Source of the DNA: Streptomyces griseus subsp. griseus | Lineage (GTDB): Bacteria; Actinomycetota; Actinomycetes; Streptomycetales; Streptomycetaceae | Direction of reading: 5' to 3' | NCBI RefSeq assembly: GCF_000720255.1 | Contig: NZ_JOJE01000009.1 | Location: forward strand, 62,001-126,000 | Length of the DNA: 64,000 nucleotides | Shown: positions 43,922-54,042 of the stretch, in pieces | How positions within the stretch are numbered: the first letter of the stretch is position 1 | Layout: each line of letters starts with the position of its first letter | Program-made: the position numbers and the translations under genes | The notes under the pieces: generated by a model | The model's database searches: none | What the model saw: the letters and a program-made list of their open reading frames with translations, nothing else | What the model was told of the DNA's origin: nothing

Positions 43922-45292
43922 TCACCTCGGCACCGGTCGCAGCAGCAGCTTGTGCGGGCGCAGGGTGATGCCGACCCGGGTCGCGTCGTTGGAGCCGGGC
44001 ACCTGCTCCAGTCGGTACCGCGTCGCCACGGCCGCCGTGATCAGCGAGAGCTGTGCCATGGAGAAGTGGTCGCTCGGGCACTTGCGGTTGCCCACGCTGA
44101 AGGGGCTCATGGCGTGTTTGGGGACGTCCTTCACCCGTTCCGGAAGCCAGCGGTCGGGGTCGAAGTCGAGGTGCCCGGCGTAGGAGCGGGCGTCGCGCTG
44201 GATCGCGTAAGGGCTGTAGACGATGTCGGCCCCGGCCGGAATGCGATACCCGCCGAGTTCGGTGTCGGTGATGGCCCGCCGGGTCAAAATCCATACGGCG
44301 GGCCGCAGTCGCAGGGCCTCGACGACGACATTGTTGGTGTGCGTGAGCCTGCGGACGTCCTCGAATGCCACAGGACGGCCCCCCGTCACCGATTCCACCT
44401 CGGCGCGCACCTTGTCCGCGTGTTCCGGGTGTTCCGCGAGGACCTGGAGCAGCCACATGATCGTGGACGCGACGGTTTCACTGCCGGGAGTGACTATCGC
44501 GACGACCTGGTCGTGGATCTCCTGTTCCCCGATGGGGTCACCATTGTCGTCCTTCGCCTCCAGCAATGCCGTCAGCAAATCGTCCGGTCTTTGACCGGAT
44601 GCCCGGCGCTCGGCCACGATCTCGTCGACGAGGAGATGCAAATCGGCCAGCGCCCGGTTGAATTCACGGTTCGGCGGCAGCGGCAGCCGGTACAGCGGCC
44701 CGAGCGGGATCACCATCCGCTGGTACATACCGCGGAAGACGGTGGCGAGCGCGACGCACAGCCGCTCGGCCCGCTCGTCCATGTAGTCGCCGCGCAGCAG
44801 ACAGCGCGCCGCGATCCGCACGGCGATCCGGAACGACTCCGAGGTGCAGTCGATGGTTTCGCCGGACGTCCAGCGCTCAGTGAGGCCGTGCGCCTCCTCC
44901 TCCATGATCGGCCCGTAGGCGGGAATCGCGTCGAGCTTGAAGGCGGGTTGGATGGTGCGGCGCTGCCGCCGGTGCCGGGAGCCGTTGGCGGTGGCCACGC
45001 CCTCCTTGCCGAGCAGGCCTTCCAGGGACTCCCACAGCGGCCCGCCGATCTTGTAGTCGGGGCTCAGCGCGAGCGCTCCGGTGAGGGCTGGGGTGGTGAC
45101 GGCGTACACCGTCTTCGGACCGAGCTTGAGGCGGACCACGTCGCCGTGGTCGCGCAGCCGTGACATGAACGCCAGCGGGTCGCGTGCCAGCTTCCAGCCG
45201 TGGCCGAGAAGCGGAACGCCACCACCCGCGAGGGGCGGCTCCCGCAGCTCGGGTATCCGGGGTTCCACCGGCTGCACGGACTCGACCGTCAT
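43922..45292 (-). CDS. Cytochrome P450, CYP170A-type (albaflavenone synthase)
   Basis: A 456-residue P450 that should oxidise epi-isozizaene in two steps through albaflavenol to albaflavenone. The I-helix is [14 protein letters not shown], the ExxR is VVEALRLRP, and the heme loop is [13 protein letters not shown]. The residue two after the Cys ligand is Ser and the one after is Pro, unlike the common C-x-G. S. coelicolor CYP170A1 is also reported to have a farnesene synthase activity. The start overlaps the terpene synthase stop by 4 bp (ATGA), so the two are translationally coupled. Confidence 0.95.
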   Translation of the reverse strand: MTVESVQPVEPRIPELREPPLAGGGVPLLGHGWKLARDPLAFMSRLRDHGDVVRLKLGPKTVYAVTTPALTGALALSPDYKIGGPLWESLEGLLGKEGVATANGSRHRRQRRTIQPAFKLDAIPAYGPIMEEEAHGLTERWTSGETIDCTSESFRIAVRIAARCLLRGDYMDERAERLCVALATVFRGMYQRMVIPLGPLYRLPLPPNREFNRALADLHLLVDEIVAERRASGQRPDDLLTALLEAKDDNGDPIGEQEIHDQVVAIVTPGSETVASTIMWLLQVLAEHPEHADKVRAEVESVTGGRPVAFEDVRRLTHTNNVVVEALRLRPAVWILTRRAITDTELGGYRIPAGADIVYSPYAIQRDARSYAGHLDFDPDRWLPERVKDVPKHAMSPFSVGNRKCPSDHFSMAQLSLITAAVATRYRLEQVPGSNDATRVGITLRPHKLLLRPVPR

Positions 45293-46386
45293 TTCTCACC
45301 TGCCGCTTCGTTGTTGACGTAGGGGGGCGTGGACCGGTCGTCCCAGCTGTCGACCATGTAGCGGCCGGACTCGTGGTGGAACCAGTAGACGGAACTGAAC
45401 CAGTTCCTCATGTTGGCCAGGCAGGCCCGGGCCGCACAGCTCAATTCCTTTCCGCGCACCGTGCCGTCGTCGAGGTCTTCGACGAACCGAAGAGCCATCC
45501 GCTCGGTGTGGAGGAATTCGGTGACGCATTCCTCGACGCGTCGTCTGACTTCTTCGACCGCCTCTTCCAGGGTCAGTCCCTCGTGGGTGACGAGACTGAT
45601 CCCGAGATTGTGCACCTCGTCGCCCGCCATTTCCTTGGGAAGTGAGCAGAGGTCGTTGTACCAGGCGGCAAATTCCTGACTCAGCAGTGCCGCCCGACGG
45701 AATGCCGGGTACTTCCGCACGAAATCCGGGAGTTCGCAGCCCGCACTGGGCTCCAGCAGATCCGTCCATATCCAGTGGGCGAAGGTGAGGCGGCGCAGCG
45801 CGAGGTACTCCTCGACCGTCGGGACGATCCCCTCGCGACGGTTGCGGAATTCCCGGTCGTAGGCCTCGATCACCGCGTGGAAGTGCCGGGCGAACCGCCC
45901 GTTCCAGGTCCGGGGCAGGAGCGAGTACAACCTCCCCACGCTGTCCGCGAACCCTGCCACCAACGGGTCCTCGTGGTGCAGGTGGGTCCGTGGGGAGTCG
46001 AGTGCTCGGTGCAGCCTGGCCTTCAGCCGGCGCCAGGCGGCAGGACGGTCGTGCACGATGTCGCGGTCGTGCCGGTCGTCCCAGACGAAGAACCAGGCAC
46101 TGAAGTCCCCGATCGCCTGCAGGACGTCGTCCGGGGCGCCGAGGTAGTACCCCGCCATGAGGTCGGTGTAGCACAGACCATCGGCATATTCCGCGACCTT
46201 GTCCGCGGACATCAGCCGTTTTTCCAGGAGCCAGGTACGCGTCTTCTCCTGAAGCCTCGGCCAATACGGGTGGAGTTGCCGAGGAAAGGCCGCCTCGATC
46301 AACGGAAGGGAGAGCGAGGGTGGGACCGCCACCACCGTCGCCGTCGAAGTGGTGCTGTATGTGGTGCTGTGTGGGAAAGCAGGCAC
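45289..46386 (-). CDS. epi-Isozizaene synthase
   Basis: A 365-residue class I sesquiterpene cyclase converting farnesyl diphosphate to epi-isozizaene. Metal motifs are DDRHD (103-107) and NDLCSLPKE (244-252). The sequence closely follows, from memory, the S. coelicolor enzyme through [16 protein letters not shown] and [17 protein letters not shown]. First gene of the two-gene albaflavenone operon; the promoter lies in the 277-bp spacer to the deformylase gene. Confidence 0.96.
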   Translation of the reverse strand: MPAFPHSTTYSTTSTATVVAVPPSLSLPLIEAAFPRQLHPYWPRLQEKTRTWLLEKRLMSADKVAEYADGLCYTDLMAGYYLGAPDDVLQAIGDFSAWFFVWDDRHDRDIVHDRPAAWRRLKARLHRALDSPRTHLHHEDPLVAGFADSVGRLYSLLPRTWNGRFARHFHAVIEAYDREFRNRREGIVPTVEEYLALRRLTFAHWIWTDLLEPSAGCELPDFVRKYPAFRRAALLSQEFAAWYNDLCSLPKEMAGDEVHNLGISLVTHEGLTLEEAVEEVRRRVEECVTEFLHTERMALRFVEDLDDGTVRGKELSCAARACLANMRNWFSSVYWFHHESGRYMVDSWDDRSTPPYVNNEAAGEK

Positions 46387-46605
46387 GAACTACCCCTCTC
46401 AGCCGCCAGTGGCCGCACGCCCCTCCCGTTGTGCCGGGCGTGCGCCGTTGCGAATCCCCGCACCCCTATTCAGCCCCACAACTGACCTTCGTGGGAACGG
46501 ATTTGCACCATTCACTACCCCACAGTGCCGAGAATGCCCCTTGCCTGACTGGTTCTGGATCATTAGAGGACGAGAAGCGATCGAACGTACGACGCATACA
46601 CGAAC

Positions 46606-46640
46606 GGCGCCTGTTCGGCCGCGAGACCTGAACAGACGCC
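46606..46640 (-). terminator. Possible deformylase terminator
   Basis: Imperfect inverted repeat GGCGCCTGTTC / GAACAGACGCC with a 13-nt loop, 24 bp past the deformylase stop. The rest of the 46387-46663 spacer shows no gene. Confidence 0.45.
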
Positions 46641-46663
46641 GTACGTACGGGGCCAGTGGGACG

Positions 46664-47314
46664 TCAGTCGTTGGCGACCACGGGGTACCGAGGCTCGTTC
46701 TCGGCCATCTGCCGCAGCGCGTCCTTGCGTTCACGCTTGGAGAGCCGGTCGATGTACAGGTACCCGTACAGGTGGTCGGTCTCGTGCTGCAAACACCGAG
46801 CGAAGTAGCCGGTGCCGCGCACCTTGATCGGGTTGCCCTTCTCGTCCTGCCCGGTCACCTCGGCGTAGTCGGGCCGAGCGAGCGGCGCGTACGCCGTCGG
46901 CACCGACAGACACCCCTCGTTGCTGTCGTCCAGCCTGCGCTTGTCCGCCGGCAGCTCGACCAGCTTCGGGTTGCACACCACACCGACGTGCCGCGTGCCC
47001 TCGTCGTCGGGGCAGTCATAGACGAAGACCTTCAGGTCCACCCCGATCTGGTTGGCGGCGAGCCCCACGCCCTCGGCGGTGCGCTGCGAGGCGAACATGT
47101 CCGCGACCAGCTGCTGGAGTTCCTCGCCGAACTCGGTGACGTCCTTGCACTCCTTGTGCAGCACCGGGTTCCCGACGACGGTGATCGGCCGCGAGGTGCC
47201 GGCCTCCCGCCAGGCGGACTCGCGCTCTTCCGTCTCCTCGGTGTCGATGACGAAGCCGTCGTCGTCCACGGGGAGCACGCCCTCGTGCTGCTGATCGATG
47301 TCCTGCTGCGCCAT
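46664..47314 (-). CDS. def: Peptide deformylase
   Basis: A 216-residue metalloenzyme that removes N-formyl from nascent proteins. All three motifs are present: [17 protein letters not shown] and QHETDHLYG. An N-terminal extension of about 35 acidic residues ([19 protein letters not shown]) precedes the core. ATG at 47314 is used, with AGGAAGG 13 nt upstream; an ATG nine codons earlier (47341) is possible. Monocistronic by spacing. Confidence 0.93.
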   Translation of the reverse strand: MAQQDIDQQHEGVLPVDDDGFVIDTEETEERESAWREAGTSRPITVVGNPVLHKECKDVTEFGEELQQLVADMFASQRTAEGVGLAANQIGVDLKVFVYDCPDDEGTRHVGVVCNPKLVELPADKRRLDDSNEGCLSVPTAYAPLARPDYAEVTGQDEKGNPIKVRGTGYFARCLQHETDHLYGYLYIDRLSKRERKDALRQMAENEPRYPVVAND

Positions 47315-47397
47315 GACCGACGTGAGCCTTCCTGCAACCATGAGAATTTTCTGCTTGTACAGCCTAAGGGTGGTTCAGGGAAGGCACAGGCTGCTCC

Positions 47398-48378
47398 TCA
47401 GCAGACCTCTTCCAGGTCCCGCCAGTCCCGGGAATCCGGACTGTCCGCGACCCACCCGTCCAGCAACCCCCGAACCAGCGAAGCCGGCGCGGCCACCCCG
47501 CACTCCCGCTCCGGCACCCACAGCTGCCCGTCCGTCCGGTGCCCCAGCGGCCCCGGATGCCCGGGTTCGCTGTGATCATGGGGGTCCAGATGCTCACCGT
47601 CCCCCTCGTCGGAGGGCATCCGTGACTCCGAACACGTCCGGCACAGCAGCCGCACCGACGACGACCAGTCCTCCGCCGCGAACCCCGCGTCGGCGGCCAG
47701 CCGCTCCAGCGCGTCCCGGTCCGCCTCCGTCGCCGCCTCCAGCAGTACCACCCAGGTCGGCACGGGCGACGGCGCCCACAGTTCGATCTCGTCGAACACC
47801 GGGTACGCGTGCCCGGCCGCCGTGGTCCGCTCTCCGTGCGGTACGCCGTCGTGCAGCACGACCTCGCCCCAGCGCCGCCCGGACGACGGCAGCGGGATGG
47901 ACAGCACCTCGATCCGGGCGGGGTCGAGCCGCCGGCCCCACACGACCTCCGCCTCGCCCTCGGGCGACAGCCGGACCGCCGCGCTGCCCAGATCCATGCC
48001 GAGGGGCTCACCCGAAGCGGTGGCTCCGCCCGGCACCTGCAACCCGTACGCCTGCCAGGCCCTCCGGGCCAGCGGCCAGTCCTGCAGGGCGGTCGCCGCG
48101 ATGCCGACGTTCCACCAGTCGGGCGCCCCGGCCTCCCGGTCGAGCAGCGCCACTGCCCGCAGGCCGGCGGCCCGGGCCTGCTCCCAGTCGTGCCGGAACT
48201 TGTGCAGCAGTGCGAGGTTGAACCAGGACTCCGACAACCACGGCTCCAGATCGGCGGCACGTGTCAACAACGCACCCGCGTCCTCGTACCGACCGTCACC
48301 GATCAGGGTGAACGCACGGTCGGTGGCCTGCCGCCAGGAGGCGGAGGGCCGGTGCCGTCCCTTGCCGAAGATCCTCAC
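47398..48378 (-). CDS. TPR-like hypothetical protein
   Basis: A 326-residue cytoplasmic protein. The N-terminal part has helical repeats of TPR character (ADLEPWLSESWFNLALLHKFRHDWEQARAAGLRAVAL; WWNVGIAATALQDWPLARRAW); quotation is discontinuous with the frame around residues 10-95. The remainder is a mixed domain with no family recognised. Start GTG at 48378 is chosen from where codon bias begins; a GTG at 48429 with AAGGAGAG close upstream is an alternative. Confidence 0.72.
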   Translation of the reverse strand: MRIFGKGRHRPSASWRQATDRAFTLIGDGRYEDAGALLTRAADLEPWLSESWFNLALLHKFRHDWEQARAAGLRAVALLDREAGAPDWWNVGIAATALQDWPLARRAWQAYGLQVPGGATASGEPLGMDLGSAAVRLSPEGEAEVVWGRRLDPARIEVLSIPLPSSGRRWGEVVLHDGVPHGERTTAAGHAYPVFDEIELWAPSPVPTWVVLLEAATEADRDALERLAADAGFAAEDWSSSVRLLCRTCSESRMPSDEGDGEHLDPHDHSEPGHPGPLGHRTDGQLWVPERECGVAAPASLVRGLLDGWVADSPDSRDWRDLEEVC

Positions 48379-48485
48379 GATTCCCGCCTGCCAGTTCCGT
48401 GGTGTGGGCTGGCCAGTGCCCCCGGACACTCTCTCTCCTTCGCATCCAACCACGTACGGCTGGAAGGGCGCTCATTACCCATGGG

Positions 48486-49733
48486 TTACCCCACTCCGGG
48501 CAGGGTAAGACAGCCCCGCGCCAGAACGCGGGCCAGTGATTCCACGACCTCGGGCGCGTAGTCGTCGGCGGTTCCCAGCCGCAGTTCCTCCAGCGCCTTC
48601 AGGGGCCCGTCCGGCCCGGCGTCCCGCGCCTTCTCCTCGTAGGCGTTCACCGCCCGCACGATCCGCGCGGCGAGCGGCTGCTCCCGGCACGGGTCGGCCT
48701 GCCGCTCCACGACGACCGCGACCTGTGGGCTCACCCCGGTCTGCCGTACGACGGCCCCGCCCAGCAGCGCGATCCGCCGCTGCCGCTCCACGGGCAGCGC
48801 GGCCGTGGCACCCGCCGGTACCGGGTCCACGAGGCTGAGCTGGCCGATGTCGTGCATGAGTGCCGCGTACTCCAGCACGGTGAGTTCGGGCTCGGTGAGG
48901 CCCAGGTCCCGCCCGACGGCCTGGCTGAGGGCCGCGACCCGCAGGGCGTGCCCGGCCGGGGTGTACCCGGCGATCTCGGTGGCCCGGGCGAGGGAGGCGA
49001 TGGTCTGCCGGTAGGTGGTCCGCACGGCGGCGTACCGGCGCAGGGACAGCTGGGTGAGCAGCAGCGGGAGCGAGAACACGGGCAGCGCCCACAGGCCCGC
49101 CACGGCCACCGCGAGCGCCATCACGGCGCCGGTGGCGCACACGGCCGACCCGATGCAGAGGGTGGAACGCAGCTCGTCCCGCAGCAGCGGACCGAAGGGC
49201 CAGCCGGTGCGGGCGTGGGCCAGCGCGGCGGCGAGGACGGCGTCGCACAGGACGGTGAGGGTGAGCAGCGCGAGCAGCAGCAGGGCGTGGGCGGGCCCGC
49301 TCCAGGCGGCCAACGTGCCGCTGTGGCAGAGGGGTTGGAAGCAGACGGCGGCGAATCCCACGGTGAGCACCCGCCGGGCCAGGTGGTCGAGCGTGGGACT
49401 GCGCCCGCGGGCGATGTGCGGCACGCTGCCGAGCAGGGACGCGGCGAACACGATGGTGACGGACTGGCAGACGCCGTGGTGGGTGTGGAGTCCGGCGTTC
49501 TCCCCGAGCAGCGCGTACGCCAGCGCCCCGGCCGCGCCGAGCGGCGCGATCTCCCGCAGCCCTGGCCCCCTCCACCGGGTGAGCTCTCCCACGGCGACGA
49601 GGGCTCCGAAGGCGAGGGCGAGAAAGCCCTCGTGGACGCCGGTGCGGAAGGTGACACAGAGGGAGGTGAGGGTGAGGACGGCGGCGGAGGTGTGGATGAC
49701 GGGGAGGGAGAGGGGGCACCGGTGCCGGATCAT
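48486..49733 (-). CDS. Membrane protein with degenerate HD domain
   Basis: A 415-residue protein with about seven to eight hydrophobic segments in residues 1-240, then a cytoplasmic HD phosphohydrolase domain (HALRVAALSQAVGRD; YAALMHDIGQLSLVDPV). The GYP motif of HD-GYP enzymes is missing. Its ATG overlaps the stop of the upstream HD-GYP gene by 4 bp, so the two are coupled and probably act together. Ligand unknown. Confidence 0.8.
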   Translation of the reverse strand: MIRHRCPLSLPVIHTSAAVLTLTSLCVTFRTGVHEGFLALAFGALVAVGELTRWRGPGLREIAPLGAAGALAYALLGENAGLHTHHGVCQSVTIVFAASLLGSVPHIARGRSPTLDHLARRVLTVGFAAVCFQPLCHSGTLAAWSGPAHALLLLALLTLTVLCDAVLAAALAHARTGWPFGPLLRDELRSTLCIGSAVCATGAVMALAVAVAGLWALPVFSLPLLLTQLSLRRYAAVRTTYRQTIASLARATEIAGYTPAGHALRVAALSQAVGRDLGLTEPELTVLEYAALMHDIGQLSLVDPVPAGATAALPVERQRRIALLGGAVVRQTGVSPQVAVVVERQADPCREQPLAARIVRAVNAYEEKARDAGPDGPLKALEELRLGTADDYAPEVVESLARVLARGCLTLPGVG

Positions 49734-51034
49734 GGCCTCGCTCCCGGCAGGCTGGAGACCTGCGGACGCTCCCCGGGCCGCGCGGGCTCGTCGGCCGTCA
49801 CCGCGGGGTGCCAGCCGGACCGGCTCACGGCGCGCACGAGGGCGGCCACCATCCGGGGATCGAAGTGCGTCCCGGCGCACCGCTCCAGCTCCTCCAGCGC
49901 CGTGGGGACCGGCCGGGCCCTGCTGTACGACCGGTTGGAGGTCATCGCGTCGAACGCGTCCGCGACGGCGACGACCCGCGCGCACTCCGGGATCTGACCG
50001 CCCGCCAGCCCGTACGGGTACCCGCTGCCGTCCAGCCGCTCATGGTGGTGCAGCACCGCCGTCCGGGCCTCGCCGAGGAAGGAGATGCCGCGCACGATCT
50101 CGTGCCCGTACTCGGGATGCAGTTCGATCACGCGCCGCTCCTCGGGCGTCAGCGGCCCGTCCTTGCGCAGCAGCCGGGTGGGCACCCCCAGCTTTCCCAC
50201 GTCGTGCAGGATCCCGGCGAAGCGCAGGACCTCCACCCGCTCCTCGTCCATGCCGAGTTCGCGCGCGATCAGCACGGACGCCTGACCGACCCGTTCGCTG
50301 TGCCCGCGGGTGTAGCCGTCCTTGATGTCGACGGCCTGCACCAGCGCCCGGATGGTGGCCCGGTGCGCGTCCCGCTCCCGGTGGTACTGGGCGTACACCC
50401 ACCACGACACCCCCATCGGCAACAGCACGAGCAGCGCGGCGACGGGTCCGTAGGGGCTGCGCCACAGCACTGCCATCATCAGCCCGGCCGTGCCGTGCAC
50501 CGCGACCGGCGCGAGCGACCGCGGGAGGAGTTCGCGCCAGGCCCGCCGCGCCGGCGCTTTCTCGGCCAGCGCGAGGATCCCGCCGTCCAGCAGGGCGAGC
50601 ACCAGACAGAGCACCAGGACGGCCGCCCCGGCCGGGCCGAGGGCGTACGGGAAGTCGGAGGTGTCGACGGCGTCGCAGCCGTCGAGCGCCTCGTGGACGC
50701 CGGCCGCGGCCCACACGCCGAGGACCAGCCGGGCGGCGCGCCAGACGCGGCGCAGCAGGAAGGGCCGTCGCTCGACGTGGGAGAGCAGTGCCGCGGGTAG
50801 CGGGACGAACGCGGCGGCGGCCGGCGGCAGCAGGAAGACCGATGCGAGCAGCACGGGGTAGAAGGTGCCGGCGAAGCGCCTGCGGGCGACCTGTTCGCAG
50901 CCGGCGTACAGCGCGGCGAGCGCGAGGACCACCCACGCGTGCGTACGCGCCGTCGGCGGGGGCAGCAGACAGAGGAGCGCGACAAGGCCGATGGCGATGA
51001 CGTACACGCGTGCTCGTGCCGGAACCGCCTCCAT
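49730..51034 (-). CDS. HD-GYP domain membrane protein
   Basis: A 434-residue protein with six to seven hydrophobic segments in residues 1-205, then an HD-GYP domain. Motifs are HSERVGQASVLI, ILHDVGKLGVP, HPEYGHEIVRG, HHERLDGSGYPYGLAGGQIP and VADAFDAMTSNRSY. HD-GYP proteins commonly hydrolyse cyclic di-GMP, which controls development in Streptomyces; activity here is inferred. Followed by the degenerate HD gene. Confidence 0.88.
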   Translation of the reverse strand: MEAVPARARVYVIAIGLVALLCLLPPPTARTHAWVVLALAALYAGCEQVARRRFAGTFYPVLLASVFLLPPAAAAFVPLPAALLSHVERRPFLLRRVWRAARLVLGVWAAAGVHEALDGCDAVDTSDFPYALGPAGAAVLVLCLVLALLDGGILALAEKAPARRAWRELLPRSLAPVAVHGTAGLMMAVLWRSPYGPVAALLVLLPMGVSWWVYAQYHRERDAHRATIRALVQAVDIKDGYTRGHSERVGQASVLIARELGMDEERVEVLRFAGILHDVGKLGVPTRLLRKDGPLTPEERRVIELHPEYGHEIVRGISFLGEARTAVLHHHERLDGSGYPYGLAGGQIPECARVVAVADAFDAMTSNRSYSRARPVPTALEELERCAGTHFDPRMVAALVRAVSRSGWHPAVTADEPARPGERPQVSSLPGARP

Positions 51035-51189
51035 TGTCGCCCCTCCCCCGGCATGACGGTGCCCTACCAGGCTGGGAGCCTAGGGCGGCCAAGGGGAGGC
51101 GCGCGGGCGTATCACCCGCGGATTACTACGTTCGGGTGACGGCCGGGTTCGATGAACGCAGCGGCCGTCGGCCGGCCGTGCTCCGGGAG

Positions 51190-51501
51190 TCAGGACTCCC
51201 GCGGGGCGACGGGCGCGGCCGTCACGTCGTGCTCGGGCACGGCCTGGCCGGAGCGGATCAGCTCGATCCGCCCCATGACCTTGGCCCGCAGATCGGTCGG
51301 CACGTCGTCGTGCCCGCAGCAGCGCTTGACCAGCTTCTTCACGGCCTGCTCCAGGCCGTACTTCTCGAGGCACGGCGAGCATTCCTCGAAGTGGTGCTGG
51401 AACTTGTCGCGGTCGACGTCCGGCATCTCGCTGTCGAGGAACTCGTAGAGGTGGTCGAGGACCTCACCGCAGTCCGTCTCGTGCGGGTCTCCGCAGCTCA
51501 T
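51190..51501 (-). CDS. rsrA: Redox-sensitive zinc anti-sigma factor RsrA
   Basis: A 103-residue ZAS anti-sigma factor of SigR. The zinc/redox residues known in S. coelicolor, C11, H37, C41 and C44, are all present (HFEECSPC). Disulfide stress forms C11-C44 (or C41) bonds, releases zinc and frees SigR. Extra Cys occur in KRCCGHDD. Start ATG overlaps the sigR stop by 4 bp. Confidence 0.97.
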   Translation of the reverse strand: MSCGDPHETDCGEVLDHLYEFLDSEMPDVDRDKFQHHFEECSPCLEKYGLEQAVKKLVKRCCGHDDVPTDLRAKVMGRIELIRSGQAVPEHDVTAAPVAPRES

Positions 51502-52346
51502 GAGCCCGAACCTTTCACTTCGTTCGACTCTCCGGCGCCCGCCGGGACCAGGCCGCGCTCACGGGCGTAGTCCTCGAGCATTCCGCGCAGTTGACGGCGG
51601 CCCCGGTGCAGCCGGGACATCACCGTACCGATGGGTGTCCCCATGATGTCCGCGATCTCCTTGTACGCAAAGCCCTCGACGTCCGCGAGATAGACGGCGA
51701 TGCGGAACTCCTCGGGGATCGCCTGGAGTGCTTCCTTCACGTCCGAGTCGGGCAGGTGGTCGAGCGCCTGCGACTCGGCGGAGCGCAGACCCGTCGACAT
51801 GTGCGACTCGGCACGGGCGAGCTGCCAGTCCTCGATCTCCTCGGCCGCGCTGCGCTGGGGTTCGCGCTGCTTCTTGCGGTACGAGTTGATGAACGTGTTC
51901 GTGAGGATCCGATACAGCCACGCCTTGAGGTTGGTGCCCTCACGGAACTGGTGGAAGGACGCGTACGCCTTGGCGTACGTCTCCTGCACCAGGTCCTCGG
52001 CGTCGGCCGGGTTGCGCGTCATGCGCAGCGCGGCCGAGTACATCTGGTCGAGGAATTCGAGCGCGTCCCGTTCGAAGCGCGCGCTGCGCTCCGTGTTCGA
52101 CTCCGCGCTGTCGCCCCGGCCCTCGGGCAGCTCCGCCTGGCCGTTGTCGGTCCCTGCGTCGGTCCCAGTGACCGGACCCACCTCCTCAAGATTCCTCGTG
52201 GCACCGAAACCGGCCCCACTCGAATCGGAGGATAGAACACGATCCGCCCCGGCCGCCGCCCGAATAGGGGCGGTCTTGGCCGCGTGCAGCACCGTCCAGT
52301 CCAGGTCGGCGCGGCTGCTGCGGCTCGGGCAGATGGTCGAACCCAT
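51498..52346 (-). CDS. sigR: ECF sigma factor SigR (long form SigR')
   Basis: A group ECF sigma factor for thiol-oxidative stress. The long form from ATG 52346 has 282 residues; the short form begins at GTG 52181, exactly 55 codons in ([14 protein letters not shown]). This matches the unstable SigR' and stable SigR pair of S. coelicolor. Sigma region 2 is [32 protein letters not shown]; quoted in part only as its first and last blocks. Region 4 is [23 protein letters not shown]. The long form is made from the SigR-dependent promoter just upstream. Confidence 0.96.
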   Translation of the reverse strand: MGSTICPSRSSRADLDWTVLHAAKTAPIRAAAGADRVLSSDSSGAGFGATRNLEEVGPVTGTDAGTDNGQAELPEGRGDSAESNTERSARFERDALEFLDQMYSAALRMTRNPADAEDLVQETYAKAYASFHQFREGTNLKAWLYRILTNTFINSYRKKQREPQRSAAEEIEDWQLARAESHMSTGLRSAESQALDHLPDSDVKEALQAIPEEFRIAVYLADVEGFAYKEIADIMGTPIGTVMSRLHRGRRQLRGMLEDYARERGLVPAGAGESNEVKGSGS

Positions 52347-52405
52347 GCGGCGGACTCCCTTTCGTACGACGTCGGCGCTGGTCTGCCAGCACTTCTGTTC
52401 GCCTC

Positions 52406-52432
52406 AACAGTGGTCGGCCGCCCGGCATTCCC
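52406..52432 (-). promoter_or_regulatory. SigR-dependent promoter (sigRp2)
   Basis: On the minus strand GGGAAT-N18-GTT matches the SigR consensus exactly. It lies 60 bp upstream of the long-form start, so SigR activates SigR' synthesis. Confidence 0.92.
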
Positions 52433-52437
52433 GTCGT

Positions 52438-53175
52438 CTACGCGAGTGACGAGGCCCACCCTGCGACACCGGCGGTGATGATCTCCAGGGCGCGGTCCTG
52501 TCCGATGTCCGCCCGCTTCGGCACGGCGAAGCCGTGATCGCCGTACGGCACCTCGATCAGTTCGTAGGTCCCCCCGGGGAACTCCTCCGGCTTGCCGAAG
52601 GGGTCGTTGCCGCCCTGTACGACGAGGGTCGGGACGCCCGCGCCGAGCAGTTCGCCGGCGCGGGACTTCTCCGGCTTGCCCGGTGGGTGCAGGGGGAAGC
52701 TGAGGGCGAGGACGGCGTGCGCGCCGAGCTCGGTGGCGGTGCGGCAGGCCACCCGGGCGCCCGCGCTGCGCCCGCCCGAGATGACGGGAAGTCCCGCCCC
52801 GGCGAGCGCGGGCCAGATCCCGCGCCATCCGACGTCCAGCGTCTTCGGGGCGGGCGCGAGCTTCTTCCCGGCGACCCGCCAGGGCTGTTCGACGAGGGCG
52901 ACGGTCACGCCGTGCCCGGGCAGCTCGGCCGCCAGCGCCCGCAGGTCGCGTGCCTCGATGCCACCGCCGGCACCGTGGCTCACCGCGAGGACGAGCCGGG
53001 CGTTCTTCGCCGGGTGCCAGGTGATGCGGGCGGGGCCGGCATCGGTCTCGACGGTCTCGCTGGTCACGTCGGTCTTGCTGGTCACGTCGGTCTCGCTGGT
53101 CACGTCGGTCTTGCTGGTCACGTCGGTCTTGCTGGTCGCTTTCGCCACGCCAGTCACATCGCTCACGTCCGTCAC
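52438..53175 (-). CDS. Alpha/beta hydrolase (dienelactone hydrolase-like) with N-terminal repeat
   Basis: A 245-residue protein. The first ~45 residues are a tandem of DVTSKT/DVTSET units; the hydrolase core starts near residue 50 (LVLAVSHGAGGGIEARD). The nucleophile elbow is SGGRSAGARVA, with Asp in VVQGGNDPFGKPEEF and His in VPYGDHGFAVP. Similar to KANL3/Tex30-type hydrolases of unknown substrate. Start GTG at 53175 lies directly after the SRAP stop; a later GTG would drop the repeats. Confidence 0.8.
   Translation of the reverse strand: MTDVSDVTGVAKATSKTDVTSKTDVTSETDVTSKTDVTSETVETDAGPARITWHPAKNARLVLAVSHGAGGGIEARDLRALAAELPGHGVTVALVEQPWRVAGKKLAPAPKTLDVGWRGIWPALAGAGLPVISGGRSAGARVACRTATELGAHAVLALSFPLHPPGKPEKSRAGELLGAGVPTLVVQGGNDPFGKPEEFPGGTYELIEVPYGDHGFAVPKRADIGQDRALEIITAGVAGWASSLA
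53053..53138 (-). repeat. 18-bp coding minisatellite
   Basis: Four complete 18-bp units beginning GGTCT[CT]GCTGGTCACGTC and one partial unit. On the minus strand they encode DVTS[KE]T repeats at the N-terminus of the hydrolase. Confidence 0.85.
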
Positions 53176-53176
53176 A

Positions 53177-53992
53177 TCAGAAGAGTGTGCCCTCTTCCGG
53201 TCCCTCCAGCTCCTTCAGCAACTCCGGCCCGTTGTTGCGGACGTTGCTGACGGCGGTCGTCACCGGGTACGCCCGCATCAGCCCCTCGGGCGGCGGGGCG
53301 AGCAGCTCGCGCAGGTCGTCCGGGTCCGTGCGGGCCGGGTCGAGCCAGGTGTCCCAGCGGTCCGGCGTCAGCATCAGCGGCATGCGGGGGTGGATGTCGG
53401 CCAGGGCGTGCGGCCCCTGCGCGGGTGCCACCGCGAGCGGGGTCCTCTCGGCCTCCGTGGTGATCACGGAGCACGTCACCCACCACGCCTGGGGATGGTC
53501 GTCGGGCAGCGTGCGGTCCCGCCAGAACTCGTACAGACCGGCCATCGCGAACACGGACCCGTCGGCCGGGAGCACGAAGTACGGCTGCTTGCGCGGCCGC
53601 TTCTTCTTCCCCTCGACCTCCAGGTCCCGCTCCTGGGCGCCGGTGACCCACTCGTAGTAGCCGTCGGCGGGGATGATGCAGCGCCGGGAGGTGAAGGCAC
53701 GGCGGTAGGACGGCTTCTCGTGGACCGTCTCGGCGCGCGCGTTGATCATCCGGGCGGCGCCCTCGGGGGTCTTCGACCAGGACGGGACCAGCCCCCACTT
53801 CAGCTTCCGCAGCTGGCGAACCGGGCGCTTGTCGTCGGCGTCCTTCACAGGACGGTCCAGGACCGCGTACACCTCCTTGGTCGGAGCCACGTTGTAGTCG
53901 GGCGCCAGGGTCTCCTCCGGCTCCCACTTCTCGATCTCGAAGACTCCTGCGAGATCCTCGGGCCCACGACTGGCCGCATACCGTCCGCACAT
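53177..53992 (-). CDS. SRAP/YedK-family abasic-site protein
   Basis: A 271-residue homologue of HMCES/YedK, which covalently caps abasic sites in single-stranded DNA. Met-Cys at the start ([10 protein letters not shown]) provides the catalytic Cys2 after Met removal. Asn and Glu/His are in [31 protein letters not shown] and [11 protein letters not shown] at 53992 is fixed by Cys2. Same local order as in mycobacteria (SRAP-aroA-rsgA). Confidence 0.94.
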   Translation of the reverse strand: MCGRYAASRGPEDLAGVFEIEKWEPEETLAPDYNVAPTKEVYAVLDRPVKDADDKRPVRQLRKLKWGLVPSWSKTPEGAARMINARAETVHEKPSYRRAFTSRRCIIPADGYYEWVTGAQERDLEVEGKKKRPRKQPYFVLPADGSVFAMAGLYEFWRDRTLPDDHPQAWWVTCSVITTEAERTPLAVAPAQGPHALADIHPRMPLMLTPDRWDTWLDPARTDPDDLRELLAPPPEGLMRAYPVTTAVSNVRNNGPELLKELEGPEEGTLF

Positions 53993-54042
53993 ACGTGCCA
54001 CACTGCCAGACTCCGCACGACGAGAGGGAGCCACCGCGAAAC

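Noticed and set aside
53053..53138. Short tandem repeats as a CRISPR array
   Set aside because: Units are contiguous with no spacers and are in frame within a coding region.
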